A DNA stretch of 64,000 bases from Thermococcus bergensis. Lineage in GTDB: Archaea > Methanobacteriota_B > Thermococci > Thermococcales > Thermococcaceae. Each line of letters begins with the position of its first letter. Position 1 is the first letter of the stretch. Under the pieces are notes generated by a model that was given only the letters and a program-made list of their open reading frames with translations, did not search any database and was not told the DNA's origin. Both the position numbers and the translations under genes were made by a program. Below, in pieces: positions 57,413-64,000 of this stretch. The stretch spans positions 806,001 through 870,000 of the forward strand of contig NZ_JABFNK010000005.1 of the NCBI RefSeq assembly GCF_020386975.1, given 5' to 3'.

Positions 57413-57943
57413 ATGGCAGGCAAAGTCCACCTCCTCTACAAGCGCATTCCAAACAGAATTCTTGAGAGGGACGATGAGCTTATTGCGGACTTAGGAGATA
57501 TAATCGTTGCGAAATCTAAGTTTGAGGGAATGTTAACTCCGCTTTTTGTAAACGGCGTTAAAGTTATAGAGAACGGATACACCATGATATATTTTGCCTT
57601 TATTGGCGAAAACTATGATATCTTGAAGGTTTACGACAGGGAGGGCAACTTTAAGGGCTTATACGTTGACGTCCTGGCTTATACCAAGAGGGAAGGCGAC
57701 ACCCTTGAGATGCTGGATTTGTTCCTGGACATTTTCATTTTCCCCAACGGGGAAATTTTCCTTCTTGATGAGGACGAGCTTGAGATGGCCCTTCTCTATG
57801 AGCTCATAGACAAAGAAACGTTCGACTTTGCGTATTCGAAAGCGAGGGAAATCATAGAAAAATTCAGGAAAGGATTGTTCCCTCCAGACGTTGTATGGCA
57901 GTATTCACTTTCTTCTTCTGGAGATAGTTCAAGTTCTCACTGA
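57413..57943 (+). CDS. DUF402-domain protein
   Basis: 176 residues. NGYTMIYFAFIGENYDILKVYDREGNF in parts and the middle YTKREGDTLEMLDLFLDIFIFPNGE match the DUF402 fold, found in nucleoside diphosphatases and in the FAU-1 type RNA-binding RNases. The serine-rich end is not part of the fold. Role likely in RNA or nucleotide handling. Start at 57413 lacks a strong ribosome site but the distance from glyS is only 45 bases. Confidence 0.8.
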   Translation: MAGKVHLLYKRIPNRILERDDELIADLGDIIVAKSKFEGMLTPLFVNGVKVIENGYTMIYFAFIGENYDILKVYDREGNFKGLYVDVLAYTKREGDTLEMLDLFLDIFIFPNGEIFLLDEDELEMALLYELIDKETFDFAYSKAREIIEKFRKGLFPPDVVWQYSLSSSGDSSSSH

Positions 57944-57965
57944 GCCCTTACCTTTTCTTTTGAAA

Positions 57966-57993
57966 CCTCGCCCCTCAGGCGGGGAGGAGGTCA
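57966..57993 (+). mobile_element. Solo copy of an IS605-type right end
   Basis: Hairpin CCTCGCC/GGCGGGG (57966-57984), then AGGAGGTCA. The last 16 bases (57978-57993) equal those at the right end of the tnpB element at 43865-43880. No tnpB lies here, so this is a remnant or a minimal mobile unit. A TATA-like AAATTTAAATA follows at once, next to the DUF167 gene. Confidence 0.6.
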
Positions 57994-58033
57994 AATTTAA
58001 ATACCATTTTCTCTAGATGTTCCCGGTGATTGC

Positions 58034-58312
58034 ATGATCAAGGAATCCAAAGATGGAGTGGTAATCCAGATATACGTGCAGCCAAATGCAAAGAAAACTG
58101 AAATTGAGGGCATAGATGAGTGGAGAAAAAGGCTGAAGGTCAGGGTAAAAGCTCCACCTGTGGAAGGGAAGGCAAATAAGGAAGTTGTGAAGTTCTTTTC
58201 GAAGCTTCTTGGTGCTGAAGTTATCATCATAAGGGGCGAGACAAGCAGGGAAAAAGACCTCCTTGTGAAAGGACTAAGCTTGGAGGAAGTAAAAAGAAAA
58301 CTCGGAATTTAA
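58034..58312 (+). CDS. YggU/DUF167 family protein
   Basis: 92 residues of the small conserved DUF167 family (VQPNAKKTEIEGIDEW near residue 16, VRVKAPPVEGKANKE near 38, GETSREKDLLVKG near 74). Function unknown although widespread in all domains of life. GGTGAT before the ATG. Its stop overlaps that of the convergent next gene by four bases. Confidence 0.88.
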   Translation: MIKESKDGVVIQIYVQPNAKKTEIEGIDEWRKRLKVRVKAPPVEGKANKEVVKFFSKLLGAEVIIIRGETSREKDLLVKGLSLEEVKRKLGI

Positions 58313-58665
58313 CGGTATTTAAGGAAGGCGATGTAATAGAAGGTTGCTCCAATTATGACAACCCCCGCAACGAAAAGGTAGAGGGCCTTTTCGGGCTTCT
58401 CCCTTACGCTGACCGAGTAGCACCCGTTTGAGATAAAGTATTCCACGTTTGCTTTTCTAACAAAGATATGCTCCCCTTTTGCCGTGAAGACTTCTTCACC
58501 GTTTTGATAGACTTTCAAAAACCCGTCCCGTACGCTCACCTCATAGCTCCCCAGTTTTCCAAAGCTGCCCTCACAGAAAGTCCCGGAGATAGTTTCGCTA
58601 GGATAGAGAAAGAAAGCAAGGATAAGTATCAGACCCAAGGCAAGGAGGTGCTCTTCAGCTTCCAT
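58309..58665 (-). CDS. Small membrane protein of unknown function
   Basis: 118 residues with an N-terminal hydrophobic segment (about 6-20) and a C-terminal one (about 92-112), and a short beta-rich part between them with two cysteines (near residues 32 and 82). No family recognised. The loop is most likely outside the cell. It shares TTAA with the DUF167 gene end. Confidence 0.65.
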   Translation of the reverse strand: MEAEEHLLALGLILILAFFLYPSETISGTFCEGSFGKLGSYEVSVRDGFLKVYQNGEEVFTAKGEHIFVRKANVEYFISNGCYSVSVREKPEKALYLFVAGVVIIGATFYYIAFLKYR

Positions 58666-58703
58666 GAGGAAAAATCTGTAAAAAAATTATAAAAGGTTTG
58701 GCT

Positions 58704-59711
58704 TCACTTCAAAATCCCAAGGCTCTTGTTGGTCTTCTTTATGCTCTCCCATTTGTCGGCGAGCTCGAACATAGCCCTTATCGCGTCAACGTTTTCCGGC
58801 ACAACGTCGCTCTCCTGGTGAACAGCCTGAATATAGAAGAGTCTCTTGCCTTTCACATTTATGCTCTCCTTCCACACGCCTATCTCATAGAGGTTGTTCC
58901 ACTCCCTGTGCAGGTCTCTTGCAAACTCTATCAGCTGGGCTGTACTGTCAAAGCCCTTCTCTTTCTCGAAGAGCAGAACCCTCGTGGTGTTTTCGAAGAT
59001 GTCAATGACGTCTTCCCGTGTAAGGGGCTTTTTGAGCTCCACCATTACGCTGTGGACGTGCATCAAGGTTGTAGGTACTACAAAAGCCATGGTCTCTATG
59101 TTTATTGGGATAACGGTCTGGACGTCTGGGCCGTGGTGGGAGGGAACTTCAACACTTGGCTTTATGGCGTTAACGGGACCCCTTTTTATGTCGTTTGGGT
59201 CTGCTGCACGGCGAATCATCACAGCGTAGACATAGTCGATGTAGTCCTTTATTGCGTTGAGAGTTCTTGTCAAGCCCGTGGTGTTGCAGGAGACAACCCT
59301 CACGTAGTTTTTACCCAGAGCCTGTTCATAGTTGGCCTGTGCAACGAAAGAAGCCTCCGCAATTTCCGCTTTCTCCCCGCCCTGGAATATTGCTTTAACT
59401 CCGGCTTTCTCGTAGAGGGCTTTGTTCTTCTCACCCATTCCTCCGGGGGTTGCGTCTACAATCACGTCAACTTTCTCAAGCAAATCCTCGAGGGTACCTG
59501 CTACCTCAAACCCCGCCTTCTCAAATCTGGGTAAAAATTCGCTAGATGCAGCATAGACGGGTATTCCAAGCTCCTTAGCGCGGTAGGCCTCAAAGTCTGG
59601 TTTTGTCTTTGTAACTCCTATTAGTTCCATATCATCTTGTTTTGAAACCGCATAAGCAACTCTCTTGCCTATGGTTCCATAACCGTTAATTCCTACCTTC
59701 ACCTTCGTCAC
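58704..59711 (-). CDS. gap: Phosphorylating glyceraldehyde-3-phosphate dehydrogenase (archaeal type)
   Basis: 335 residues. NAD(P) motif [14 protein letters not shown] at the N-terminus and catalytic cysteine in VVSCNTTGL near residue 140. In Thermococcales this enzyme works in gluconeogenesis, while GAPOR serves glycolysis. GTG at 59711 follows GGTGAT; earlier ATG-like starts would add a segment that homologues lack. I did not find a TATCACn5GTGATA glycolytic regulator box upstream. Confidence 0.95.
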   Translation of the reverse strand: MTKVKVGINGYGTIGKRVAYAVSKQDDMELIGVTKTKPDFEAYRAKELGIPVYAASSEFLPRFEKAGFEVAGTLEDLLEKVDVIVDATPGGMGEKNKALYEKAGVKAIFQGGEKAEIAEASFVAQANYEQALGKNYVRVVSCNTTGLTRTLNAIKDYIDYVYAVMIRRAADPNDIKRGPVNAIKPSVEVPSHHGPDVQTVIPINIETMAFVVPTTLMHVHSVMVELKKPLTREDVIDIFENTTRVLLFEKEKGFDSTAQLIEFARDLHREWNNLYEIGVWKESINVKGKRLFYIQAVHQESDVVPENVDAIRAMFELADKWESIKKTNKSLGILK

Positions 59712-59776
59712 TATAATCACCAATAGTTTTACAGCGGTAAAATACTTAAGCATTGTTTTCACTGGGAGTGAGAAAA

Positions 59777-59965
59777 TCAGAGATACTTCTCAAAAAACTG
59801 CGGAATCTTTTCCCTGTACTCCTCAGGCATAAGCTGGATTTTCCTTATATGTGCCGCTTCTGTAATCCAAAGCTCAACATCAGGATTTATTTTCCTGTTT
59901 TTCTCGTAAAACTCCTTAACCTCCTCGACCTTGAGTATTAAGGGGTTATTTGGTTTTTCTAACTT
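59777..59965 (-). pseudogene. C-terminal remnant of an alpha/beta hydrolase
   Basis: About 63 codons open on the minus strand without a start, ending at TGA 59777-59779. It reads PLILKVEEVKEFYEKN, then DVELWITEAAHIRKI and [16 protein letters not shown]. The pattern is that of the last part of alpha/beta hydrolases, where the histidine of AAH would be the catalytic one. The upstream part is missing; a stop and AT-rich palindromes precede. A decayed gene. Confidence 0.55.
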
Positions 59966-59977
59966 ATCTTATAAGTT
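59961..59977. promoter_or_regulatory. AACTTAT palindrome before the ParA-like gene
   Basis: AACTTAT, CTT, ATAAGTT: a perfect 7-bp inverted repeat about 45 bases before the parA-like start. It resembles the dispersed 20-bp repeat (TTCTAACTT at its left). Possible operator. Confidence 0.4.
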
Positions 59978-60020
59978 CTGACTGCTAAGGTTTATAACTT
60001 TCAAGAGCAGAGAATATTGC

Positions 60021-60770
60021 ATGCCGGTGATAAGTATTGCAAATCAAAAAGGTGGAGTAGGAAAAAGTACCACAGCAATAAACCTTTCAGCTGCTTTGGC
60101 TCTCAAAGGGAAGAGAGTTCTTCTCATCGATATGGATCCTCAAGGGGCAACAACTGTTGGTCTTGGACTTAGGGAGGCAAGTCCGACTATTTACAACGTA
60201 ATAGTGGATGAAGCGGACATTGAAGATGCAATAATCCCTACGGAAATAGAGGGGCTCGATCTGATCCCGAGCAACATTGCGCTTAGCGGTGCTGAAATCG
60301 AGCTCAGCAGTCAAATAGGAAGGGAATACATCCTGAGGAACAAACTTGCTAAAATTAAGGACAATTACGACTATGTGATAATAGACACGCCACCGTCTCT
60401 CGGCATTTTGACTATGAACTCCCTTGTGGCGAGTGATGAAGTTATAATCCCAATTCAGGCGGAGTACTATGCTCTCGAAGGTATAGGGCTCCTTTTAAAG
60501 GCTATAAAACTTGTCAGAGAAAGATTGGGTATTCCAATTGAGATTAGGGGTTTCTTAATAACCATGTTCGACAAGAGAACCAACCTATCCAAAGAAGTTA
60601 GGGAGGAAGTCAAGAGAATCTTTGGAGAAAAGGTCTTCAAGACAATGATCCCAAGAAATGTACGGCTGGCTGAAGCACCATCCCATGGAAAGCCGATTTT
60701 CCTATACGCTCCGGACAGCAGAGGTGCCAAAGCATATATGAAGCTTGCCGAGGAGGTTGATGGAGTATGA
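60021..60770 (+). CDS. ParA/Soj-family ATPase
   Basis: 249 residues. Deviant Walker A KGGVGKST near residues 10-17, DMDPQGATT near 40, and DTPPSLG near 121, all as in chromosomal Soj proteins. These ATPases segregate DNA or place other cargo. It overlaps the next gene by four bases (ATGA), whose product carries a ParB-like N-terminal motif. Thermococcales chromosomes carry several ParA/MinD-like ATPases, so the cargo is unknown. Confidence 0.92.
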   Translation: MPVISIANQKGGVGKSTTAINLSAALALKGKRVLLIDMDPQGATTVGLGLREASPTIYNVIVDEADIEDAIIPTEIEGLDLIPSNIALSGAEIELSSQIGREYILRNKLAKIKDNYDYVIIDTPPSLGILTMNSLVASDEVIIPIQAEYYALEGIGLLLKAIKLVRERLGIPIEIRGFLITMFDKRTNLSKEVREEVKRIFGEKVFKTMIPRNVRLAEAPSHGKPIFLYAPDSRGAKAYMKLAEEVDGV

Positions 60771-61087
60771 AGAAGAAAAAAGCCCTTGGAAGGGGATTGG
60801 AAGCAATAATCTCCGAGCCGATGCCCACGTTAGAGGTTCCTTCAAAGGAAGAGATAAAGGGCGAAATAAATGAAGAAGCTCTCGAAAGAAGCCTGCAGGA
60901 GGCCTTAAAGAATCCAAGGATTACCCTATGGTCTCCCGAGGCTGCAGCAGTACTTAGGTATCTTAGAAAGACCATTCCCGAGTTCAGCATATCAAACGAA
61001 GCGAGCAAGCTTCTGGAAAAAGCAATAAAAGAGAAATATCCGGAGATATGGGACATAGTCAAAAAGAAACTGAAAGAGCTCGAATAG
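60767..61087 (+). CDS. Small partner of the ParA-like ATPase with a ParB-type N-terminus
   Basis: 106 residues. It opens KKKKALGRGLEAII, close to the KxxLGRGLxALI opening by which ParB/Spo0J activates its ParA ATPase. No ParB CTPase or helix-turn-helix domain follows, only an acidic linker and a helical end (LWSPEAAAVLRYLRKTIPEF, then EIWDIVKKKLKELE). It overlaps the ParA gene by four bases. It may tie the ATPase to another cargo. Function inferred from this motif. Confidence 0.75.
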   Translation: MKKKKALGRGLEAIISEPMPTLEVPSKEEIKGEINEEALERSLQEALKNPRITLWSPEAAAVLRYLRKTIPEFSISNEASKLLEKAIKEKYPEIWDIVKKKLKELE

Positions 61088-61092
61088 CCTTC

Positions 61093-61112
61093 TTCTAACT
61101 TTTAAGTTATAA
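61093..61112 (+). repeat. 20-bp dispersed repeat, copy C
   Basis: TTCTAACTTTTAAGTTATAA, identical to copies A (20068-20087) and B (52077-52096, minus strand). It fills the spacer between the ParA partner gene and the phosphodiesterase gene and ends ten bases before the ATG at 61122. Confidence 0.75.
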
Positions 61113-61121
61113 GTGAGAACC

Positions 61122-61823
61122 ATGATAATAGCTCACAGGGGTCTTGGAGAGCCTGAAAACAGTATGCTTTCTTTTAAAAGAGCCGTTAAAAGGGGATTTG
61201 GGATAGAGTTTGACGTGTGGAGAACAGCGGATGGAGAGCTCGTAGCCATGCACGACCCGGAGATATCTATTAATGGAGAGAGATACTCCGTAAAAGAGCT
61301 CACTTTCGGAGAACTCAAAGCACTTGCAGTTTCGAGAGAGCACATAGTGAAAATAGAAGAGCTGTTTAGAAAATTTCCTGATGCTCTTTTTAATGCGGAT
61401 ATAAAGGATGCAGAGGCTGTTGAAGAATTGGGGGAGCTTATACGCAACTATGAAATTGAAAAAGTGATAGTATCAACAACAGAGATTGAAATGCTCAAAG
61501 CTTTGAGGGCCCGGGATAAAAAATTAAAGCTGGCGTTTTCTATAGTAAGACGAAGTGATGTTCCAAAAGTTCCTCTCCTTAAACGGCGTTTTAGGATATT
61601 TGCCCTTCATGTTCCTATAGACGGAATATTCTATGTAGGTTTTGCAAACTTTAGGTTTCTCCTTAAGTGGATCAGAGGCATGGGGATGAAAGTAGGCCTC
61701 TGGAGCTATGAAGTGGATGAGCTTAAATACGTCCCCTTGCTGGCTGATTTGGGGGATTATTTCATTTCCAACCGACCACTGGATGTTAAAAACCTCTTGA
61801 CCCGCCTGAAGGGGGACTTTTAG
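61122..61823 (+). CDS. Glycerophosphodiester phosphodiesterase
   Basis: 233 residues. IIAHRGLGEPENSMLSF at the N-terminus, then EFDVWRTADGELVAMHD near residue 32, carry the catalytic histidines and metal-binding glutamate/aspartate of the GDPD family. It splits glycerophosphodiesters to glycerol phosphate and alcohol; in archaea it may act on lipid head groups. I take the ATG at 61122; a GTG at 61113 is the alternative. Ribosome site weak. Confidence 0.9.
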   Translation: MIIAHRGLGEPENSMLSFKRAVKRGFGIEFDVWRTADGELVAMHDPEISINGERYSVKELTFGELKALAVSREHIVKIEELFRKFPDALFNADIKDAEAVEELGELIRNYEIEKVIVSTTEIEMLKALRARDKKLKLAFSIVRRSDVPKVPLLKRRFRIFALHVPIDGIFYVGFANFRFLLKWIRGMGMKVGLWSYEVDELKYVPLLADLGDYFISNRPLDVKNLLTRLKGDF

Positions 61824-61961
61824 TCCTGCGGTGTCATTTCTCCCTTGACAACAAAATCTCCCGTATAGAAAGCAAAATGCAAAGGGCTTCAAAGTAGGAA
61901 AATTCGGCTCGCCGTCGTCTGCTGTCCCATTTCTAAGAAACTTAGAAAGAAAAGAAAAAGG

Positions 61962-62480
61962 TCAGTTCTTGGAGCTCAAGAGTTTTAGGGTTTCCTTTAG
62001 CTGGGTGTATCCGGACTCCAAGTAGGTGTCTCCTTCTTCAGGATATCCGTCAGCATAGGCGCTCCAAGCCCTGTTTAAGTGCCTTTCGGCCTTGCTGAAG
62101 CTTGTCATGACTTCTCCGTAGAACTTGATTCCCTTTATCCTGATGGGCTGGGCCTTTTCTGCAAATGTTTCCAGTGTCTCCAAGATTTTGCCAAGTCTTT
62201 CTCTAGCCTTTTCGAGGTCAGTTTCTTTTTCTTTCATTACTTTTTCAATCTCTGTAAGTGCGTTTTCTAAGACCCTCTTGAGCTCTGCTTCTCCCCCTTC
62301 TCCTTTAGCCACGTTTCTGTGAAGCTCTTCCTTCTCTCCCTGTCTCCTAAGGACTATTCCAGCGCCCATGATGACTAAGGCGCCACCAACTACTGGCCAG
62401 AGTGGTGGATTTCTAGCGGAAGCTATAGCCCCTGTGATTAAACCGGCTGTAAGCATAACATTTCCAATTAGCTTTTTCAT
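61962..62480 (-). CDS. Membrane-anchored coiled-coil protein
   Basis: 172 residues. Two N-terminal hydrophobic segments (about 5-20 and 26-43), then a long charged helix (about 50-110) and a C-terminal helical bundle (SKAERHLNRAWSAYADGY). No family recognised. GAGGTGATG before the ATG at 62480. It lies 10 bases after the OPT transporter gene on the same strand, so it is probably a partner or regulator of it. Confidence 0.7.
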   Translation of the reverse strand: MKKLIGNVMLTAGLITGAIASARNPPLWPVVGGALVIMGAGIVLRRQGEKEELHRNVAKGEGGEAELKRVLENALTEIEKVMKEKETDLEKARERLGKILETLETFAEKAQPIRIKGIKFYGEVMTSFSKAERHLNRAWSAYADGYPEEGDTYLESGYTQLKETLKLLSSKN

Positions 62481-62490
62481 GTTCATCACC

Positions 62491-63840
62491 TCATGGTTGC
62501 AGTACTCCGGCAACGGTGAGCACTGCGAAGAGCAAGGTCATGGCAGCTTCTCCAACCATTAGACCAGCGGCAAATGGGAGGACCTTTTCAACGATGAACT
62601 CGTAGCCCTTCTTCCTCTTTGCAATCTCGTTCACAACACACCCAATTCCGTAGGGGATAATGTACAGCATTGGTAAGTACATTGAAAGGCCCACGAGAAC
62701 ACCAAGCCCTGGAACTCCGCTGAGAGAGAGCGCAAAGCCTAAGAGACCTCCAGCGATGAACTTGTCTATAGGTACACTTCCACCGAGCACTGCCTCAACC
62801 ATTGACTTGAGGGCCATTGCCTGTGGTGCTGGGACCTTCTCGTTTCCAATTCCGTAGGCGTTCCATATAAGGCCAACAACTGTTAGAGCGATTATTGGGC
62901 CAAGCCAGGCGGTTAAGAGCTCAACTTTCTGCTGTCTTGATGGGATAGCTCCGACCATGTGACCTGTCTTGAGGTCTTGCATCATATCTGCGGCACCAGA
63001 GATAGCAACACCAACGGTTGCACCCATAAGTATCGTAAGCGGCACGTTCTTGTTGGTGAGGTAGAGGAGTATCATGACTGAGACCAAGGAAAGACCTGAT
63101 ACTGGGCTCCAGTCGGTCATTCCGGTAGACATTGCCACGAGAAGTGAGGCTATGAATATCCAGGCGACACCGATGAGGGCCGTGAGGAGGCTTCTACCCA
63201 ATCCAAGGCCTCCGAGCTTGTATGCTGTCACGAGGAGCAGGAGGAATGCGAGGGTTGCTCCACCGATGAGGTAGTATATCGGCAGCTCTTCGTTGTTTCC
63301 GTTGCTGTCCTTTACCTTGCTGGCCTGTGCAAGGCTTTTCATTGCAACTGCAATAACTGGAAGTGATAGTATAAGTCCTGCTATTGAACCACCGAGGAGC
63401 ATACCTATACCAAGAGGCCTTGTCATGTTGCCGTAAACGTAGCTGCTTATAGCCGCTCCTTGAACTTCAGCGGGAAGCCATCCGAGGGCTTTGACCACCG
63501 GAGTTATGATGTAGTAGGAGAGTATACCACCGGCAAGAACTATCAAACCATTTCTTCCAGTGATTAAACCCATACCAAATACCATGAGTGAGAGAGCTAT
63601 AGTTAGGTTAATCCATTCTGGAAGGTGAAGTGCTGAGCCAAGGTCAACGACCTCGGGTATTATGTGGGGCAGTCCAAACAGTGGGAACTGCTGGATGAGA
63701 TAAATTATGGCACTGATAACCATACCAAAGAACAGCAACCTCGCCTTCTCTATACCACTACCAGGGGTTTTGAGGATGGTAGCAACTGCAGTACCTGTTG
63801 GGAACCTGAGCCTGTCTATTTCGATCATCTGCTTTCTGAG
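62491..63840 (-). pseudogene. OPT-family oligopeptide transporter cut by an IS
   Basis: A large membrane protein of the OPT family, with hydrophobic helices throughout and the family hallmark LRFPTGTAVA near its visible start. The frame runs upstream of the ATG at 63828 (LRKQM) right into the IS at 63840, so the N-terminal part of the transporter is separated and lies beyond the window. About 445 residues remain. OPT proteins import peptides or metal complexes. A downstream start at 63828 is unlikely to make an active protein. Confidence 0.88.
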
Positions 63841-64000
63841 GGCGTGTTTAGTTTCACCCCCTGTTATTTAAACAGTATTTGACTCTGAGGAGGATTTTCA
63901 GACCATAACACATTACCCCAAGCAGGATTCGGGTTACAGTAGTCTTTTTCAGAAAACAGGGGATCCTACTGCCAAACCACGTTGTAAACGCACCCCAGAA
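63840..64000 (-). mobile_element. Second copy of the IS5/IS4-like element (right end only)
   Basis: The last 161 bases equal the right end of the element at 22374-23242 read in reverse, starting with GGGCGTGTTTAGTTTC. They encode the C-terminal end of the transposase. I found no difference over the visible part. The element continues past the window and splits the OPT gene. Confidence 0.93.

Noticed and set aside
59712-59760. Glycolytic regulator box (TATCACn5GTGATA) before gap
   Set aside because: No match to the consensus was found in the spacer.
59753-59941. Plus-strand frame of 62 codons after gap
   Set aside because: It is the complement of the hydrolase relic and has no ribosome site.
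61860-61960. GC-rich patch near 61900-61925 as RNA gene
   Set aside because: No stable stem with box elements on either strand could be drawn.

Overview
The window looks like a chromosome segment of a hyperthermophilic archaeon of the order Thermococcales, most likely a low-GC Thermococcus. The reasoning: it carries a tungsten aldehyde:ferredoxin oxidoreductase whose cofactor residues sit at the same positions as in Pyrococcus furiosus, the pdo/surR/ferredoxin/geranylgeranyl-reductase cluster, a MinD-type HypB, archaeal SPOUT tRNA methyltransferases, CTP-type riboflavin kinase, archaeal-type methionine adenosyltransferase, TATA-box promoters, GGTGATG-like ribosome sites, and GC-rich structured RNAs standing out from AT-rich spacers. 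The species assignment is inference.

Layout. 0-3.3 kb: tungstoenzyme operon (aor, MoaD-like protein, radical-SAM maturase). 3.6-4.7 kb: D-serine/D-threonine type PLP enzyme. 4.9-6.6 kb: [NiFe]-hydrogenase maturation genes hypA, hypB-type ATPase, hycI. 6.8-9.3 kb: two broken genes (a secreted lectin-like protein with an in-frame TAG, and a frameshifted KaiC-like protein). 9.5-13.4 kb: tRNA-Arg, then an AbgT-type transporter plus M20 amidohydrolase pair, the transporter cut by an IS982-type element. 13.7-22.2 kb: asnS, mtaD, trmY, pdo, surR, ferredoxin, geranylgeranyl reductase, topA. 22.4-23.2 kb: a second IS (IS5/IS4-like). 23.3-29 kb: symporter, aminotransferase, an H/ACA RNA, an EamA permease, a C/D box RNA and an acidic protein of unknown function. 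29-39.4 kb: DHH phosphoesterase, PRC-barrel, riboflavin kinase, endonuclease V, translin, another H/ACA RNA, mat, a 42-residue protein, AK6 kinase, HtpX, Trm10 and an ATPase. 39.4-44.6 kb: valS, an IS605-type tnpB element and a methyltransferase. 44.7-51.3 kb: a five-gene operon that looks like an unusual McrBC-type defence system. 51.5-64 kb: moaB, moeA, dys, phosphoesterase, tRNA-Ala, glyS, small conserved genes, gap, a ParA-like pair, GDPD, and an OPT transporter cut at its 5' end by a second identical copy of the IS seen at 22 kb.

How it fits together. The biochemistry is that of a peptide- and sugar-fermenting, sulfur-responsive anaerobe. Tungstopterin genes are spread over the window (aor operon, moaB, moeA). 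The hydrogenase maturation genes and the redox regulator SurR with its disulfide oxidoreductase belong to the same electron-disposal physiology. The amidohydrolase, aminotransferase, AbgT and OPT genes point to peptide and amino-acid use.

Most interesting parts. (1) The operon at 44.8-51.3 kb joins a metallo-beta-lactamase-fold nuclease-like protein, a GGCT-fold protein, an unrecognised small protein, a PD-(D/E)xK nuclease and an McrB-type AAA+ motor, the last with a frameshift between Walker A and Walker B. (2) Two unrelated transposases are both interrupted at an A7-G tract in the same register, which suggests slippage, although every frameshift in the window is a one-base shortfall at or next to a short homopolymer, so sequencing error must be excluded. 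(3) Three small RNAs (two H/ACA, one C/D) can be read directly. (4) A 20-bp motif recurs exactly in three intergenic spacers.
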